This document shows positions 63,600 through 64,000 of a stretch of DNA of 64,000 bases, piece after piece. A model generated the notes under the pieces. That model saw only the letters and a list, made by a program, of their open reading frames with translations, did no database searches and was not told the origin of the DNA. The position numbers and the translations under genes were made by a program. The DNA lies in assembly GCA_947652115.1 (NCBI GenBank), contig OX393564.1, forward strand, positions 6,093,364-6,157,363, in the 5' to 3' direction. The DNA comes from Blastomussa wellsi (lineage: Eukaryota; Cnidaria; Anthozoa; Scleractinia; Plerogyridae). The first letter of the stretch is position 1. Every line of letters begins with the position of its first letter.

Positions 63600-63960
63600 A
63601 TGGAAACACCTGGCATGCAAACTGACCACGCATCAACTTGGTATTTATCTCCAGTCAAATTGTAATCGCATTTGCTGTGCTCAGTCGGTTGGCGCAGTGG
63701 TTTGGTGCGCTGGTACTCACTCCGAAGCCGAAATCTCGAAGTGAGTGGTCGAAAGTTCAAACCTCAGACTTGCCATAAGCACTGGCTTTTTTTTTCTTTT
63801 CCTTTATATAAAAAAGAAATGAATTTGCTTAGGCTGAAGTGAGATGTGCTGCTAGGCTTGAGGGCTTGGCGGAATGAAGAGTGCTATCGTACAAATTACG
63901 GTCACTCATTCTAACAAGAAAAGACAAGGCCATGTTTTTTTTAAAGTTGACCGCTGATCA
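63600..63960 (+). repeat. tRNA-headed dispersed repeat, copy 3 (plus strand)
   Basis: A-box GGTTGGCGCAGTGGTTTGGT at about 63688 and B-box-like AAAGTTCAAACCTCAG at about 63750, followed by a CTTTTCCTTTATATAAAAAA tail. Sequence before the tRNA-like head (ATCAACTTGGTATTTATCTC) is also shared with copies 1 and 2, so the repeat is larger than a plain SINE head. Confidence 0.7.
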
Positions 63961-64000
63961 GATATGGGATAAAATAGGATCGCAGGCTCGCTGGGCTTGC

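Noticed and set aside
63688..63765. Possible tRNA gene
   Set aside because: A- and B-box-like motifs are present but no acceptor stem or proper anticodon arm; the sequence recurs with a T-rich tail, so it is a SINE-type repeat.

Overview
The window is animal nuclear DNA: AT-rich, GT-AG introns and very dense mobile elements. A cnidarian, most likely a stony coral, is suggested by the repeat content (Penelope-like elements with GIY-YIG domains, Tigger and hAT-type elements, tRNA-derived SINEs) and by one exon resembling a coral skeletal-organic-matrix protein family. No bacterial-type operon, rRNA gene, functional tRNA gene or CRISPR array was seen.

Main gene (about 4.3-37.3 kb, + strand): an eIF4G-type translation initiation factor. 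I placed 25 exons by hand; every junction has AG/GT and the phases agree throughout, giving 4,734 coding bases (1,577 codons plus stop). It carries the conserved N-terminal motif, the eIF4E-binding YxxxxL(L) motif, the MIF4G, MA3 and W2 domains and a normal stop at 36,692-36,694. The extreme N-terminus (PABP-binding region) is probably upstream of the window, because the first visible exon opens in phase 0 behind an acceptor. The introns are packed with elements: a Tx1/L1-like LINE at the left edge, an inverted Penelope pair, many MITEs with recognisable target-site duplications, SINEs, a 75-bp minisatellite, an (AAT)n array and a complete 3.2-kb Tigger element that also carries a HIRAN-like gene.

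Tail-to-tail with it (about 38.0-38.5 kb, - strand) is the last exon of a gene resembling coral 'uncharacterized skeletal organic matrix protein 5'-like proteins. Its upstream exons were not found in the window.

From about 40 to 64 kb the DNA is mostly repeats: a CR1-like LINE nested in a Penelope element (41.3-43.5 kb), several foldback elements (44.2-49.7 kb), a degenerate Ty3/Gypsy LTR retrotransposon (49.9-55.5 kb), a block of tandemly duplicated exon-like modules with conserved splice signals (57-60.8 kb), two candidate minus-strand exons of an unrecognised gene (60.66-61.77 kb), and a head-to-head inverted Penelope insertion (62.1-63.5 kb).

The most notable items are the Tigger transposon with a divergent HIRAN-like gene, the repeated exon-like modules, the recurrent inverted Penelope architecture, and MITE families whose duplications (5, 6, 8 and 9 bp, TA, TTA) can be read directly.
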